A DNA stretch of 64,000 nucleotides. Origin: Neoarius graeffei (taxonomy: Eukaryota; Chordata; Actinopteri; Siluriformes; Ariidae). The stretch spans positions 3,937,001 through 4,001,000 of the forward strand of contig NC_083570.1 in assembly GCF_027579695.1 (NCBI RefSeq), written 5' to 3'. Below are positions 1 through 9,770 of the stretch, one piece after another. The first letter of the stretch is position 1. The number at the start of each line of letters is the position of its first letter. The notes beneath the pieces are model-generated. The model worked only from the letters and a program-made list of their open reading frames with translations. It made no database searches and was not told the DNA's origin. Both the position numbers and the translations under genes were made by a program.

Positions 1-669
1 TCATTTTAAATCAGTGTTTTAGTTCGAAGTGTCGGGTGAATAAAGTGTCTGCAGAAAAGAAAGCAGGAGCATCGCTAAGAAATAACACATCACTGTGTTT
101 CTCCAGCAGGAACAGCTCCTCTTACCATGTGGAGGGATTTTGTTGAATTCCTCCTCACAGAATTCCTCGAGTCTCTTTTTCAGATCTGAGAGAGAATTCC
201 TCACTCCATCAAATGAGAGATGTTGATGGACAGTGACGCTGGATGTGTGAAATGATGGTCTGTTCAATGGAGGAGAGCGACGTCCAGAAGCTAAAACCTA
301 CAGAAAGCAAATGAAATGTAAAACCCACTTGTGATGTCAGACAGGGACATTTATTGTTCCCTTAATGAGAGGTGTTTTAGAGAGTGTGTGAGGAACAGCT
401 GGCTCTGTAGATCAGACAGTGAGTGTTACCTGGAGGAAATGGATGTGATCGTGTGTGTGTGAAAGCTGCTCCAGCTCAGTGACTCTCCTCTGAAGATCAG
501 CAATCTCCTGCTCCAGTTGCTCCAGGAGTCATTCAGCTCGACTCAGTTCAGCCTTCTCCTGATCTCTGATCAGCTCCGTCACCTCCCAGCCCTTTTTCTC
601 CATGGAGCTGATCAGCTCAGTAAAGATCCTCTCACTGTCCTCCACTGCTGTCTGTGCACTGAGCTGTTC

Positions 670-713
<44 letters not shown>

Positions 714-915
714 GATTTAAAGCTCATCTATCATTCCCTCTCTTACTGGGACTGTAAATGACTCGTTGTCCATGTTGTGTGTGTTTCTCGGAGCAGCTCT
801 GTCTCTGCTCACTGCTCACCTTTATAGTGTTCACAGCCTGTTTCAGCTCCTGCACCTTCTTCTGCTTCTCCTGGATTCTCTGCTGGGATTTCATCTGCTC
901 CTCCTTTAACTCACT
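1..915 (-). pseudogene. TRIM gene fragment (coiled-coil exons), nonsense-mutated
   Basis: Three coiled-coil/linker exons of a TRIM gene lie on the minus strand: 820-915 (96 bp), 430-663 (234 bp) and 126-297 (172 bp). All have AG acceptors and GT donors and match the exon sizes of the two intact TRIM genes in this window. The 234-bp exon encodes the typical heptad-rich helix ([19 protein letters not shown]). Its codon 45 is TGA (plus positions 529-531) where the near-identical copy at 53352-53354 has CGA, a CpG-type transition that would truncate the coiled coil. The gene runs off the left edge, so its SPRY exon is not visible. No RING/B-box exon is found upstream on this strand as far as 17.8 kb. 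It is seen as a broken gene; a RING-less transcript remains possible but unlikely. Confidence 0.88.
672..712. repeat. (CA)n microsatellite at TRIM exon acceptor
   Basis: About 20 CA units lie immediately upstream (in minus-strand sense, TG repeats) of the acceptor of the 234-bp TRIM exon. Only about eight bases separate repeat and exon. Confidence 0.95.
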
Positions 916-1067
916 CTGAGGACAAATAAAATACATTCAGCTTTTTATACAGTACGAGCGAACTGGTTCCATATTAATGTCAGTTCAAAGTACATTCATG
1001 TTTCTTACAGCTGTGAATGTTCTGTTCTCTGTGTGTTTTATTTTGTGTGGATTTTTTTGTTTTTTTT

Positions 1068-1280
1068 TGTGGCAATGAGGGTGTGGTCAAGCATCAGTTT
1101 GTGAACAGAGGGTGGGGCCAGGGAAGGTGAGTGGCAAATTGTTCTCACCTGTTGGTAACTCATGTGTGTGTGTGTGTGTCTGTGTGTGTGTGTGTCTGTT
1201 TTGCAAGAATGACAGAGTAGTGAAAAAAGGGGGAGAGCGAAGAGGTGGTCGTCTCCCGATTAGAGAACGCATGTATGTAC
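1068..1280 (+). mobile_element. GMR1-type Gypsy LTR fragment
   Basis: It starts TGTGGCA and matches the first part of the LTRs at 13678-14058, 20222-20530 (minus) and 36305-36613 (minus), including the 'gagagcgaagaggtggtcgt' stretch. It contains an internal TG repeat (about 1162-1198). The 3' part diverges after about 1275. It sits in the intron upstream of the 96-bp TRIM exon, the same relative place and orientation as in the two intact TRIM genes, so the insertion predates the TRIM duplications. Confidence 0.75.
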
Positions 1281-1404
1281 GTATATCATATTTATTGTTA
1301 ACGCTTAAAACTATTACTATGCCATTCTTGAGGTTGCAGGCATTTATAAATAAAAAGTGAGGTCATGGCTCTGCGTATCTCCTTTAAAAACTTTAAAAAT
1401 TTGG

Positions 1405-2297
1405 AAGTTTGTAAGTGAAGACAAATGTAATTGGGATAAATGTCTCAAGTCCCTGTTATTTGCAGTACAAGAGGTCCCACAAGCCTCTGCTTGATTCTCC
1501 CCATTCAAATTATTATATGGGTGCAAGCCTCGTGGCATTTTGGATGTGCTGTGGGAAAATTGGGAGGAGGGACCTTCAAACAGTAAAAATGAAATTCAGT
1601 ATGTTCTCAGCCTGTATGCAAAGCTCCACACACTCAGTCACTTAACCCAGGAGAATTTATGGCAGACACAAGAATGTCAGGCCTGGCTGTACAACAGGCG
1701 TGCGTGTCTTAGAGAATTCACAGGGGGAGATAAAGTGCTTGTATGATTGCCCACTTTGACCTCAAAATTTATCGCTGTCACGGGCCCTTTGAGGTCACAC
1801 GGCAAATCGGGGATGTCGACTATGGAGTGAGGTGAATGGATAGGGGCAGAGCACTACAAATATACCACCTCAACCTACTAAAACCTTGGAATGAGTGGGT
1901 CCCCATGGCATTGGCATCAGTTGTTCCAGAGAGGACAGAGCTGTGGCCGGATGTAAAAAAAATAGTGACCACTCGAGCCACTCTGGTCCCCTGTGGAGAC
2001 CACCTCTCATCAGCCCAACTCACGGAGGTTGCCAAGTTGCAAGTGGAGTTTTCCAACATGTTCTTGCCCCTTCCTGGCCACACTCACCTCATAGAACACC
2101 ACATTGAGATGCCACCAGGGGTGATAGTGCATTGCCACCCAAACCACTTGCCCGAACACAAGAAAGTGATGGTTTGGGATGAACTCAAGGCAATGCTCGA
2201 AATGGGAATAATCAAGGAGTCCCACAGTAATTGGAGCACACTGGTGGTCTTGGTCCCCAGGACCGACGGGTCAGTCCAGTTCTGTGTGGACTATAGG
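1405..2297 (+). pseudogene. GMR1 integrase C-terminus and reverse transcriptase N-terminus
   Basis: Reading frames broken by stops encode the end of an integrase (THLTQENL, GDKVLV, GPFEVTR, VDYGVR), then a linker (HLNLLKPWNE), then the start of a reverse transcriptase (PPGVIVHCHPNHLPEHKK, LVPRTDGSVQFCVDYRQ). Integrase lying before reverse transcriptase is the copia-like pol order known for GMR1-type Gypsy elements. The frame has stops near 1497 and 1746 and is interrupted at 2298 by a DNA transposon. It continues at 2888. Confidence 0.8.
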
Positions 2298-2879
2298 CAG
2301 GGCCGTAGCCAGCATTTTAAAATCACAGAGATCCGTGATGTGCACGCAAAACGCGCGCTGAAAAAATTTCAACATATTTAAATGAGAGGGTTGAATTACA
2401 TGTCACACAAGAGATCTATTCCTGAAATTACTTTTAATGGTGTTTGAACTGAATATCATTAGTTTTGAAAACAAAAAATCATGTATGTGGCAAGAGTAAG
2501 AATAATTTAAGCTTGTTTAATGGTGTGATCTTGCCCAAGCAATGAGGACAAAACTGCACTGCTTTGAAAATGTAAATTTAACAGCTTCATAAAAGTGGAC
2601 TGATAGTTACCATGAAAAAAAACCATGTCTACTGCACTGCTATCACTCCCCCAAGTCTCATTCGTTTTTGTGTTCTTGGTCTCAGAGCCGCACGCACGAA
2701 ACAGACACAGAAGACAGAATCAACGTTTAACATAATTAACAATGCACTTTTTACGGAGGCGTTTAATGTTATTCTTTATTTTTTTATCCAGTTGAATATT
2801 TAGTGTACAAATGTATTTTCAGCTCTTAAAAATGACCGAGGTCCGGACCTTGGTGGCCTCATAGCTGGCTGCAGCCATG
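2298..2879. mobile_element. Non-autonomous hAT-like transposon (MITE)
   Basis: This 582-bp element lacks coding capacity. Its terminal inverted repeats are imperfect (CAGGGCCGTAGCCAGC against CATGGCTGCAGCCAGC, 13 of 16 identical). It is flanked by an 8-bp duplication (actatagg at 2290-2297, acgatagg at 2880-2887, one mismatch). It splits the reverse transcriptase reading frame exactly between VDYRQ-like and KV-x-x-VSKFD-like residues. An 8-bp target duplication and CA-G termini fit the hAT superfamily. Confidence 0.8.
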
Positions 2880-2887
2880 ACGATAGG

Positions 2888-3189
2888 AAAGTCACCATGG
2901 TGTCTAAATTTGACTCTAACCCAATGCATTGCATTGACGTGTTGCTCAGTTGATTAGGTGCTACTCAGTTTATGTGACACTGAATTTGACAAAGGGATAT
3001 TGGCAGATCCCCTTGACTCCTCTATCCAGAGAAAAAAACTACGTTTTCCACAAAGTTTGGCTTACACCAATTTGTCACGCTTCCTTTCGGGTTATTCAGC
3101 GTTCCCACAACATTCCAGTGGCTCATGCACAAAATTCTCCATCCACATGCTGCCTATGCCATTGCCTACTTAGACAACATCATTATATA
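2888..3189 (+). pseudogene. GMR1 reverse transcriptase palm, continued
   Basis: The reading resumes with VSKFDSNPM, then LTKGYWQIPLTPLSREK, typical of Gypsy reverse transcriptases. Frameshifts are present. The catalytic YLDD box reads YLDN at 3167-3178, so the second aspartate is lost. A Tc1 transposon inserts directly after this box at 3190. Confidence 0.75.
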
Positions 3190-4370
3190 CAGTGGTGCTT
3201 GAAAGTTTGTGAACCCTTTAGAATTTTCTATATTCCTCCATAAATATGACCTAAAACATCAACAGATTTTCACACAAGTCCTAAAAGTAGATAAACAGAA
3301 CCCAGTTAAACAAATGAGACAAAAATATTATACTTGTTCAATTGTTTATTGAGGAAAATGATCCAATATTACATATCTGTGAGTGGCAAAAGTATGTGAA
3401 CCTCTAGCAGTTAATTTGAAGGTGAAATTAGAGTAAGGTGTTTTCAATCAATGGGATGACAATCAGGTGTGAGTGGGCACCCTGGTTTATTTAAAAAACA
3501 CAGATCTATCAAAGTCTGATCTTCACAACACATGTTTGTGAAAGTGTATCATGGCACGAACAAAAGATTTCTGAGGACCTCAGAAAAAGCGTTGTTGATG
3601 CTCATCAGGCTGGAAAAGGGTACAAAACCATCTCTAAAGAGTTTGGATTCCACCAATCCATAGTCAGACAGATTGTGTACAAATGGAGGAAATTCAAGAC
3701 CATTGTTACCCTCCCCAGGAGTGGTCGACCAACAAAGATCACTCCAAGAGCAAGGCGTGTAATAGTCAGCGAGGTCACAAAGGACCCCAGGGTAACTTCT
3801 TAGCAACTGAAGGCCTCTCTCACCTTGGCTAATGTTAATGTTCATGAGTCCACCATCAGGAGAACACTGAACAACAATGGTGTGCATGGCAGGGTTGCAA
3901 GGAGAAAGCCACTGCTCTCCAAAAAGAACATTGCTGCTTGTCTGCAGTTTGCTAAAGATCACGTGAACAAGCCAGAAGGCTATTGGAAAAATGTTTTGTG
4001 GATGGATGAGACTAAAATAGAACTTTTTGGTTTAAATGAGAACCGTTATGTTTGGAGAAAGGAAAACACTGCATTCCAGTATAAGAACCTTATCCCATCC
4101 GTGAAACATGGTGGTGGTAGTATCATGGTTTGGGCCCATTTTGCTGCATCTGGGCCAGGGCGGCTTGCCATCATTGATGGAACAATGAATTCTGAATTAT
4201 ACCAGCGAATTCTAAAGAAAAATGTCAGGACATCTGTCCATGAACTGAATCTCAAGAGAAGGCGGATCATGCAGGGACAACGACCCTAAGCACACAAGTC
4301 GTTCTACCAAAGAATGGTTAAAGAAGAATAAAGTTAATGTTTTGGAATGGCCAACTCAAAGTCCTGACCT
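3190..4370 (+). mobile_element. Tc1-like transposon, 5' two-thirds, transposase pseudogene
   Basis: It begins CAGTGGTGCTTGAAAGTTTG with a long terminal inverted repeat of about 200 bp, and the transposase reading starts about 3551. Recognisable parts are the paired HTH region (GKGYKTISKEFG, PRSGRPTKITPRARR, STIRRTLNNNGVHGRVARRK) and the first catalytic aspartate in LWMDETKIELFG. A stop lies at TS*QLKASL (about 3799). The second catalytic block is frameshifted: where a QDNDPKH-like motif is expected the reading is GQRP. The element is cut at 4370 by a LINE with its (ATTAG)n tail. Its 3' part resumes at 8661 and finishes after the SINE at 9280-9387. Confidence 0.88.
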
Positions 4371-4393
4371 AGATTAGATTAGATTAGACTAGA
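4371..4393. repeat. (ATTAG)n remnant
   Basis: Pentamer repeat that is the outer part of the LINE 3' tail, separated from the rest of the tail by a MITE. The homologous tract in the second alpha copy (57395-57487) is about four times longer. Confidence 0.85.
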
Positions 4394-5355
4394 CAGACCC
4401 TCCAGGATTTTGCGATGTTGCGATTTGCAACTTCAACGCAAATTCAACCAATCCCTGCGAATTCAGGGCGGTGTTGCAATTATATCCAGTCACCGCAACT
4501 TTCCTGCAAATTTGACCAATCACTGGCATCGTCTTGAGGTGACATCGACAAACTACCTTCCGCCTTACTTCCGTGTACTATGCGTTCAAGAGAAGCAGCA
4601 TGTGCAAGTCAGTGTTTATATACAGTAGGCTTAAATTCTGTTAGTGAAAGTGTGTTATGTTTACAGTGAAGGACTGTGTGCACTTTACATTATTTTTTTA
4701 CTTAATACAAGAAATGAATGGAGGCCAACATTTTTGCCAAAATGGTATTTTATTTTCCATGGTTTAGGCAGCTTCAGCATCATACTGTGAGATTCTGTTC
4801 AAATTGTTTTTTTTTTTATTCTATGAAGCCTGAGCCATTTATTATATTAGTTTATAATTATTGTTTAATTTAGTCTTCAGGAGAGACTGCCTGCACACAG
4901 GACTAGTATTAATAGTTTTTTCTCTTACATGAAAGCTGAGGCATTTATATTATATTTTAAGGTAACTTCATGTTGTGCTCTGAGGTTCTATGCACTTTAA
5001 CTTTTGAACCAACAGGTGCATTTGGATAAGTAAAGCCTATTTTTCTGTATTTTTGTAGTCCTGGTAATCTTTTATATTGGTAAAGTTGTTTATAGGACCA
5101 TTTCTCAGTGTCTTTGTTTTTTAATCAATAGTTTTTCAGTAATAACAATATTTAACATATCACTCAATTTTAATCACAAAAAGAGAAAATCGCAACAATT
5201 TCTCGCAACTTTCACTTCCTCCCGCAATGTAATCGCAACAAAAACCTAAAAAACACCGCAACTTTCATCGCAATTTTTTGGAAACCCCCCTGCAACAACA
5301 GACATTTTAGCCTGCAACAATCACAAAAAAGGCCCGCGAAATCCTGGGGGGACTG
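4394..5355. mobile_element. TIR element (MITE) inside the LINE tail microsatellite
   Basis: The ends are inverted repeats: CAGACCCTCCAGGATTTTGC and, reversed, CAGTCCCCCCAGGATTTCGC. The 962-bp interior has no coding capacity. It carries many GCAAC/GTTGC words and is AT-rich in the middle. It sits between two blocks of (ATTAG)n. The superfamily is not assigned, because no clean target duplication can be read in the repetitive flanks. Confidence 0.75.
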
Positions 5356-5406
5356 ATTAGATTAGATTAGATTAGATTAGATTAGATTAGATTAGATTAG
5401 ATTAGA
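5356..5406. repeat. (ATTAG)n LINE 3' tail
   Basis: About ten ATTAG units directly follow, in LINE sense, an AATAAAGTTTTATC-type terminus. The same unit ends all four LINE copies of this family in the window. Confidence 0.9.
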
Positions 5407-8400
5407 TAAAACTTTATTGATCCCTTTGGGAGGGTTCCCTCAGGGAAATTCAGATTCCAGCAGCATCATTACAGATAAACAGAGAAAAGAAATAGAGAAA
5501 ACTTCTAGATAAATTAAAATAAATTAAGTATTTATGTGGGGGGAGCAGGAAAGATATTGCACTTTATATTGCACATTATATTGCACATTGTCCAGTATTG
5601 CTTATTGTCAGGCTAGGCTACTGCTCCTTCCCGTCCTCTGTCCTCCTGTTACCCCTCCTCCCCCCAGAGAGGAGTTGTACAGTCTGATGGTGTGAGGGAC
5701 AAAGGAGTCTTTGAGTCTGTTCGTCCTGCACTTGGGAAGGAGCATTCTGTCACTGAACAGGCTCCTCTGGTTGCTGATGACGGTGTGCAGAGGGTGACTG
5801 GCATCGGCCATGATGTTCAATAGTTTGTCCATAGTCCTCTTCTCTGCCACCGTCACCAGAGTGTCCAGCTTCATGCCGACCACAGAGCCGGCCCGCCTGA
5901 TCAGTTTGTCCAGCCTGGATGTGTCCTTCTTGGATGTGCTGCCCCCCCAGCACACCACGGTGTAAAACAAGACACTGGCAACCAGAGACTGATAGAACAT
6001 CCACAGGAGTTTCCTGCAGATGTTAAAGGACCACAGCCACCTACGGAAGTATAGCTTGCTCTGTCCCTTCCTGTATAAGTGATTGGTGTTGCAAGTCCAG
6101 TCCAGCTTGCTGTCCAGCCACAGCCCGAGGTACTTGTAGGAATCCACAGCCTCAACCTCGACTCCCTCGATCAGAACTGGTTGTGACCTTGGTCTGGACC
6201 TCCCAAAGTCAATGACCAGCTCCTTGGTCTACGAGGTGTTGAGCTGCAGATGGTTCCTGTTGCACCACGCAGCAAAGTTCCTCACCAGACTCCTCTACTC
6301 CTCCTCTCTGTCGTCACTGATACACCCAACGATGGCTGTGTCATCGGCAAACTTCTGAATGTGACAGCTCCGAGTTGTAGCAGAAGTCCGCGGTGTACAG
6401 GGTGAAGAGAAGAGGGGCCAGCACCATGCCCTGGGGTGCTCCAGTGCTGCTAATCACAGTGTCAGACGTGGTGTCCTTCAGCCTGATGTACTGTGGCCTG
6501 TCAGTGAGGTAGCTGGAGATCCAGGTGACCAGGCAGGGGTTCACTCGCATCCTGTTCAGTTTGTCCTGAGGCAGTAGGGGCTGGATGCTGTTGAAGGCAC
6601 TCGAGAAGTCCAAGAAGAGGATCCTCACTGTGCCATTTCCCTTATCCAGATGCGAGTGGGCTCAGTGTAGCAGGTAGAGGATGGCGTCTTCCACACCAAC
6701 ACCTGCTCAGTATGCAAACTGCAGACAGTCCTGGGCATGTTGTACCTGGGGTCTGAGGAGGCTGAGGAAGAGCTGCTCCAACGTCTTCATCAGATGTGAA
6801 GTGAGTGCCACTAGTCGGAAGTCGTTCAGCACACTGGGCCAATTGTTTTTGGGAACTGGAACGATACATGATGTCTTCCACAGGGTTGGCACTCTCTGCA
6901 GCTGCAGGCTGAGGTTGAAGTTGTGTTGGAGTGGTTCACCCAGGACAGCAGCGCAGGTCTTCAGTAGTCATGGACACACCTTTTCCGGGCCTGCTGCTTT
7001 CCTGGGGTGAAGCTTCCTCAGTTGACCTCTGACCTGGTCTGCAGTAATGCATAGAGGAGTCTGTGTTGAGGTGGGGGAGGAGGGGGCTGCTGTAATGACT
7101 GGGGGGAGGTGTGTTGAGGGAAGAGGGAGAGATGGCTGCAGTGAGAGAGAGGGTGCAGGGGACGTGGGCTGGTTGAACCGATTGAAGAAGTCATTCATCT
7201 CATTCGCCCTCTCCACTGTCCCCTCAATGACTCTGGTCTTTGTATTGTGGCCTGTGATGGTTTTCACACCTTCCCAGACCTCCCTCATGCTGTTCTCCTT
7301 CAGCTTCTGCTCCACCTTTCTCCTGTAGCTGTCCTTAACTTCCCTCATGAAGCGTTTCACCTCCTGCTGTGCTGGTTTCATTTTCTCCCTATCCCTGCTC
7401 CTGAAGGAGGCCTTCTTCCTGTTGAGGACAGTTTTGACTTCCTGTGTAACCCATGGCTTGTTATTAGGGTAACACCGTACAGTCTTAGTGGGGGAGACCA
7501 CATCTGCACAAAAGTTGAGGTAATCTGTCAGACAGTGTGTCAGCCCCTCTATGTCTTCACAGTGTGGGCTAAGCACCACATCCCAGTCCATGATGTCATA
7601 GCAGTCTCTAAGGGCATATTCCATTTCAGGGGACAACCTCCAGATGGAGCGAGTTGTTGCAGGCTGCCTTTGAACCAGGGGGGTGTATTTCGGCTGCAGA
7701 AGAACCAGGTTGTGGTCAGACTTCCCTAGTGGGGGGATGGCTGTGACTCTGTATGCATCCCTCACATTAGCATACAGCAAGTCACTTGTCCTGTTGTTCC
7801 TTGTTGGACAATCCACAGCCTGGTAAAAAGCAGCCAAAGTAGAGTCCAATGTAGCATGGTTAAAGTCCCCAGAAATGATTATAAATGCCTCAGGGTGCTG
7901 TGTCTGCAGCCTTGCTGTGACAGAGTGAATCCTCTCACATGCAGTGGCTGCGGCTGCCCTCGGAGGGATGTAAACACAGATGGTGATCACGTGACTGAAC
8001 TCCCTTAACAGATAATATGGCTGCAGGCTAACAGCTAGCAGCTCCAAGTCCGGGCAACATAAAGCTGTCTTTACGGAGATATATCCTGGGTTACACCAGC
8101 GGTTGTTGACATAAATGATGAGTCCCCCACCTTTGCCTTTCCCTCATGCTTTAGTGTCTCTGTTGGCTCTCACAGCAGTGAATCCCCGCAGGTCCACATT
8201 AGCATCCGGTACAAGGTCTGTCTCCATAAAGATAAATAAGCTGCTCTCCTGGTAAATCCACTGGTTGTTCAGAGCGGAAAGCTCACGAATTTATTTGGCA
8301 GCAAGTTCACATTCCCCATGATAACGGAGGGAATGGATGGTTTGTAGCACTGCCAGTTGTCCGCTAGCCTAGCCTTTAGCTTAGCTCCAGCTTTGCAGCC

Positions 8401-8660
8401 CCTGGGTTTCCTCCTCAGCTCCGCTGGGATGGGGTGTCGTATCCCGGCTCGTCCCATTGTTTTCAGGGCCAGCAGCTCCTCTCTCGAATAAGAGAGAAAA
8501 CTGGCTCCTGGTTACGTGTTAAAGTTAAATATATCCACGTTATATAGTTAAACACACTATCTTTGTAAGAAGACCAAAAAAGGTAGAAAAAAGAGGTTTA
8601 AAGAGCTAAAAACGACAGAGTTACTGGAGAGGCAGCCATCTCACCCAGCGCCCAGTTTTG
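5407..8660 (-). mobile_element. Jockey-superfamily LINE (L2/Rex1-like), near full length, dead
   Basis: The minus strand encodes an apurinic-type endonuclease (IIISGDFNHATLDS, LGKSDHNLVLLQ) and a reverse transcriptase (FLDFSSAFN, STGAPQGMVLAPLLF, FADDTAI near 6355, LQLNTSKTKELV, AVVCWGGS/TSKK, RLDKLIRRAGSVVG). Stops and frameshifts are frequent. A TGA at plus 8144-8146 replaces a cysteine codon that is still open in the sister copy at 58.5-61.8 kb. The 3' UTR ends in an AATAAAG-like signal and (ATTAG)n. It is inserted in the Tc1 element at the sequence 'tgacct', which reappears at 8662. Clade assignment between L2, CR1 and Rex1 is from memory. Confidence 0.85.
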
Positions 8661-8896
8661 TTGACCTTAATCCAATAGAAATGTTGTGGAAGGACCTGAA
8701 GCGAGCAGTTCGTGTGAGGAAACCCAACAACATCCCAGAGTTGAAGCTGTTCTGCACAGAGGAACGGGCTAAAATTCCTCCAAGCTGGTGTGCAGGACTT
8801 ATCAACAGTTACCGGAAACATTTAGTTGCAGTTATTGCTGCACAAGGGGATCACACCAGATACTGAAAGCAAAGGTTCACATACTTTTGCCACTCA
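8661..8896 (+). mobile_element. Tc1-like transposon, transposase C-terminus
   Basis: Continuation of the Tc1 at 3190. It encodes [12 protein letters not shown] with the third catalytic residue (E), then [14 protein letters not shown] and [17 protein letters not shown], and runs into the 3' terminal inverted repeat, which is interrupted by a SINE. Confidence 0.88.
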
Positions 8897-9279
8897 TCTC
8901 ATCTCATCTCATCTCATTATCTCTAGCCGCTTTTATCCTTCTACAGGGTCGCAGGCGAGCTGGAGCCTATCCCAGCTGACTACGGGCGAAAGGCGGGGTA
9001 CACCCTGGACAAGTCGCCAGGTCATCACAGGGCTGACACATAGACACAGACAACCATTCACACTCACATTCACACCTACGGTCAATTTAGAGTCACCAGT
9101 TAACCTAACCTGCATGTCTTTGGACTGTGGGGGAAACCGGAGCACCCGGAGGAAACCCACGCGGACACGGGGAGAACATGCAAACTCCACACAGAAAGGC
9201 CCTCGCTGGCCACGGGGCTCGAACCCAGGACCTTCTTGCTGTGAGGCGACAGCGCTCACCACTACACCACCGTGCCGCC
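8897..9279 (-). mobile_element. tRNA-derived SINE (mermaid/V-SINE-like)
   Basis: On the minus strand it starts GGGCGGCACGGTGGTGTAG with a tRNA-like head that includes a B-box-type GGTTCGAGCCC. It continues with 'ggagtttgcatgttctccc' and ends in an (ATGAG)n tail. It is flanked by a perfect 13-bp target duplication, cttttgccactca (8884-8896 and 9280-9292), inside the Tc1 terminal repeat. Complete copy. Confidence 0.9.
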
Positions 9280-9387
9280 CTTTTGCCACTCACAGATCTG
9301 TAATATTGGATCATTTCTCAATAAATAAATGAGCAAGTATAATATTTTTGTCTCATTTGCTTAACTGGGTTCTCTTTATCTACAGTA
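9280..9387 (+). mobile_element. Tc1-like 3' terminal repeat, truncated
   Basis: Inverted match to the terminal repeat that opens at 3190 (aataaataaatgagcaagtataatattt). It is cut by the next LTR before reaching the outer end. Confidence 0.85.
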
Positions 9388-9770
9388 CTTTTTGTCAGAA
9401 ATGGCGAGCTGAGGTGAAGTGAGGACCCAAAAGCAGACTCAACAGGCAGTGTACAGAAAATAACTTCTTTAATGAAGAACAGGGCAGAGGTACAATAGGG
9501 CTCAGGCAAAAATCAGAGGTCAAAGAACAGGCCAAGAGGTCAAAACACAGAAGAGCAGGCAGGCATGGTCAGAGACAAAAACAAGACAGAAAATCTTCAC
9601 AAAAACTGAAGAAAACAGGGACAAGGGAAACCCAGGCAGAGGAAGCAAAAAACACAATCCAGAAGAACAGGCAGGTAAAACAGGGGCAAAAATTGAACAG
9701 AAATCTAGACAAACAAACACAAAACAATACCAGCAGGAGAATCAAGAAATCAGAATACGAAAGGGCTGTA
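9388..9770 (-). mobile_element. Gypsy-type LTR of another family
   Basis: Read on the minus strand, this ends in ATTAAAGAAGTTATTTTCTG followed by TGTTGAGTCTGCTTTTGGG and a CTGACA terminus, the usual look of a fish Gypsy LTR 3' end with a polyadenylation signal. It differs from the GMR1 LTRs here. It is fused directly to the zinc-knuckle part of the neighbouring gag, so this is a chimeric or rearranged junction. No partner LTR is visible. Confidence 0.6.

Noticed and set aside
1112-1360. Open frame of 82 codons across the LTR
   Set aside because: Low complexity (TG repeat gives a Cys-Val run); part of a GMR1 LTR.
4371-4393. Short regular repeats as a CRISPR array
   Set aside because: Pure pentamer microsatellite without spacers in a eukaryotic context.
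7047-7729. Plus-strand open frames over the LINE
   Set aside because: Antisense shadows of the LINE endonuclease and linker, which read clearly on the minus strand.
8897-9279. Possible tRNA gene from the GGTTCGAGCCC box
   Set aside because: Only the promoter-like head of a SINE; no complete cloverleaf with anticodon arm could be drawn.
8933-9332. Open frames on both strands in the SINE
   Set aside because: The same frames recur at every SINE copy and reflect the tRNA-derived repeat, not a protein.
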